Of a stretch of DNA of 64,000 bases, positions 62,001 through 64,000 are shown one piece after another (position 1 is the first letter of the stretch; the number at the start of each line of letters is the position of its first letter). The translations under genes and the position numbers were made by a program. The notes under the pieces were generated by a model. That model made no database searches, had not been told where the DNA came from, and saw nothing but the letters and a program-made list of their open reading frames with translations. The DNA is taken from NCBI GenBank assembly GCA_018389105.1, contig JACATO010000686.1, positions 310,001-374,000 of the forward strand, given 5' to 3'. This DNA is from Nautilus pompilius (lineage: Eukaryota; Mollusca; Cephalopoda; Nautilida; Nautilidae).

Positions 62001-63248
62001 ACTGACTTTTAAGGTTACAAATGATCAGGCAGTACAGTAGCTTGTATTTAGATGTAAACTTTGAGCCTTACTGCCATTAGTTTTAAATAAATTTGTAGGC
62101 AATAGGTCAGCATAATGTCGTGCGTAAGCAGCACATTGGTAACAAGTATTTCGATACTTCCAAGCCATCTATCTCACTCTCTGAATAGTCCTGATGGTCC
62201 CTCATCAAAATTAGAGGGGCACTAGTAGAAAGGGGTTGTCATTTTTCCAGTTGAAGAATGCAATTTTTTAACCTGCCATGTGCAAGAGTGCAGGAAACCT
62301 GCTTTGGTGACTAGAACCAGGGTACCACAACTTTTGGGCAGAGTGGACTGCTGTAGTCGAGGACCCACCTGAGTTCACTTCTTGTGGAAGTGGCTGCTGC
62401 TTGCTGCTCTGTCAGTCATCTGTGCCATTTTCTCTAGATATTCCTGTTTTCTCCACCCAGCTTTGGTATGGATTTTTTCTGCTGAAGTTGTACTTGCTTG
62501 GTACCGTCTTGCTTCGCCAGAATGGTTTGTCTACCTTATAGATGTTAGATATGCCCCACCTCCAATAAAAAAAACAAAAAAAAAACTGAATTACAAAAAA
62601 ATCTGCTTTTCATAAAATGCTTTAAATTTAAGTACTTCATATGTGTAACATGTTTACTGTGAAAGTAGCACATTGTACAAAACTGAAACAGCGGCAATGG
62701 ATTACTAGAAAGCTACACTTTCCATTGTTAGTTTTAAAACTTTGTATTCTTGATTTTTAAAACTTTTTGAATATTTTGATAATTCTAGTGTTCATTTAAA
62801 GCTTGGAGTTACTGTCTAAATTTCATATAAACAGAAATTAGCTGTCAGCATTTTTTCTTCCCCTTTCTATTTGTATAACGTAATATTAATTACACTGGTC
62901 AACAAGTATTTTTCATCAAGCATATGTCAAGGTGTACTTAGTGTAGTTTTTAATGCTGATTTCAAATATACAATTATTTTTTTGACATCACGTACAGTTT
63001 TAAAGGTGAGAAAGTTTTTTGGTTTTAGCTGATGCATTATATAGAAATTCCAATTAATGACGTGATTGCATGTATTTCATTTACATCATGGAAACACACC
63101 TTTAAAATAAACTACATTATTCATTGCTGCATAGTTCAGATGCAATATTTCATCATCTTAAATTAACCAATCAAGTTTTGTCTGATGAAATAGGTACTTC
63201 AACATCTCAAATTCAATATAAGTATAACCGTTTGTATCTATTTCCTTA
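47064..63248. other. Long non-coding stretch, intronic or intergenic
   Basis: AT-rich with microsatellites (TTA at 48551-48577, GAAA at 52323-52341) and long A/T homopolymers. A GC-richer patch at 50.75-52.2 kb has promoter-like motifs (see findings). Open frames such as 56099-56440 (113 codons, minus) and 52005-52199 show no domain and are probably chance. I found no convincing exons for the synaptophysin-like gene here. Confidence 0.4.
51837..51850. promoter_or_regulatory. Perfect 14-bp palindrome with NRF1/E-box character
   Basis: TGCGCACGTGCGCA is a perfect palindrome containing CACGTG and two overlapping GCGCA half-sites like the NRF1 motif. It lies in otherwise CpG-poor DNA. An E2F-like TTTGGCGG follows about 40 bp downstream. 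It may mark an internal promoter or an unmethylated CpG patch. Confidence 0.35.
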
Positions 63249-63268
63249 CTTGTTTTACAGTGTTAACA

Positions 63269-64000
63269 ATGTCAAGACAGTGTAGAAATCCTCTTGATGT
63301 GTTTTGTTATGTCTGTGGACAATTTATTGTGAAAGCTCAAAAACGTACAATAACACCAGAGATCAGGACAAGTTATGGGCACCACATTTTATCTGCTCAG
63401 CTTGCTCAAATGGCTTACGTGACTGGTTCAATAAGAGGAAGAAGTCCATGCCTTTTGCCATTCCAATGATATGAAGGGAGCCGAAAGACCATGAGAATAT
63501 GAAACTTTTACTTCATGCCATTGCCTATGAAAGATACTCATGGAAAATATGTGGAGATTTAAAAGTCATTGGAATGTTAATGGGAATGCAGTCAGGTTTC
63601 ACAAAATACTGTTTCTTGTGTCTGAGATAGTCGGGCAACTGACAGACATTATTCGGAATCAAACTGGCAGACAAGAACATCATACCAGCCAGGACTGTCT
63701 AGCATCAAGAATACACCTCTTGTAGATCCATGTAATGTCCTATTGCCTCCTTTGCACATAAAGTTTGGACTGATGAAACAGTTTGTAAAGACACTAGGGA
63801 AGAGAAATGCCAGAGGGTTTGAGTATATTGTAGAAAAGTTTCCCAAAATCACAAGGCGAAGTTGAAAGAGGGTATCTTTGTCGGACCCCAAATTAGAGAA
63901 GTACTCAAAGATGTCAACTTCAAGACAACACTGGATGAACTGGAACTGCCTGCCTGGAATGCTTTCAATTGGATCTGTAAGAAATTCTTGGGCAAACAAG
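63269..64000 (+). pseudogene. Broken copy of a multicopy Cys-motif protein gene
   Basis: The ATG at 63269 opens MSRQCRNPLDVFCYVCGQFI, with a CxxC motif. A frameshift near 63375 leads to APHFICSACSNGLRDW and then MPFAIPMI, where a TGA (about 63472) replaces the Trp expected before REPKDH. A large internal section is then missing. The sequence resumes at MKLLLHAIAYE..WKICGDLKVIGM and TKYCFLC, then another break, then KEGIFVGPQIREV and a C-terminal part running off the window. I remember the same block order in uncharacterised proteins repeated many times in cephalopod and some arthropod genomes, usually several hundred residues long. Their function is unknown to me and a transposon origin is plausible. 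An acceptor-like TTGTTTTACAG lies just upstream of the ATG. Confidence 0.72.

Noticed and set aside
62310-62615. Possible hAT-like left end (CAGGGTACCACAACTTTTGG) and a 77-codon frame
   Set aside because: No matching right end or target-site duplication was found, and the frame ends in an A-rich low-complexity tail.
63649-63999. 116-codon minus-strand frame at the right edge
   Set aside because: It is the antisense shadow of the plus-strand pseudogene, which shows clear block similarity in its own direction.

Overview
The window is AT-rich eukaryotic genomic DNA with GT-AG introns, many homopolymer runs and microsatellites, and decayed transposons of several classes. The one complete gene encodes a proteasome alpha-5 subunit. 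It keeps the family signature but differs from the near-invariant vertebrate protein at many positions, so an invertebrate metazoan is likely. The transposon mix and the large introns would suit a lophotrochozoan such as a cephalopod mollusc, but that is inference.

Region by region. At 1-5.1 kb, minus strand, there are exon-like pieces of an unidentified gene, with its proposed start in a short GC-richer patch at about 5.1 kb. At 5.1-10.4 kb lie microsatellites and a broken non-LTR retrotransposon (RT domain at about 7.9-8.9 kb). At 10.47-20.64 kb, minus strand, is the complete PSMA5 gene: eight coding exons plus a predicted non-coding first exon, giving 241 residues. Its introns hold a Tigger/MER2-like transposon remnant and a 66-bp tandem duplication. 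At 20.5-20.9 kb is a compact divergent promoter with ETS-like, YY1-like and TATA-like motifs, flanked on both sides by GC-rich minisatellites (20.0-20.37 kb and 21.13-22.21 kb). From 20.84 kb, plus strand, starts a second gene whose first two coding exons (20.84 and 29.49 kb) give an N-terminus like the synaptophysin-like/MARVEL family. PSMA5 and SYPL2 are also head-to-head neighbours in vertebrates, which supports this assignment. Its membrane-spanning exons were not found and probably lie beyond the window.

From 22 to 63 kb the sequence is mostly intronic or intergenic. It holds a SINE-like element, a decayed Tc1-like transposase, a decayed hAT element with inverted ends and an 8-bp target-site repeat, a short non-autonomous hAT element, a Tigger-like element with TA flanks, and a few isolated exon-like signals. 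The right edge (63.27-64.0 kb) carries a broken copy of a multicopy cysteine-motif protein gene of unknown function.

No RNA gene, CRISPR array or prokaryote-type operon was seen. All splice sites and homologies were read by eye and none were confirmed by alignment or transcripts.
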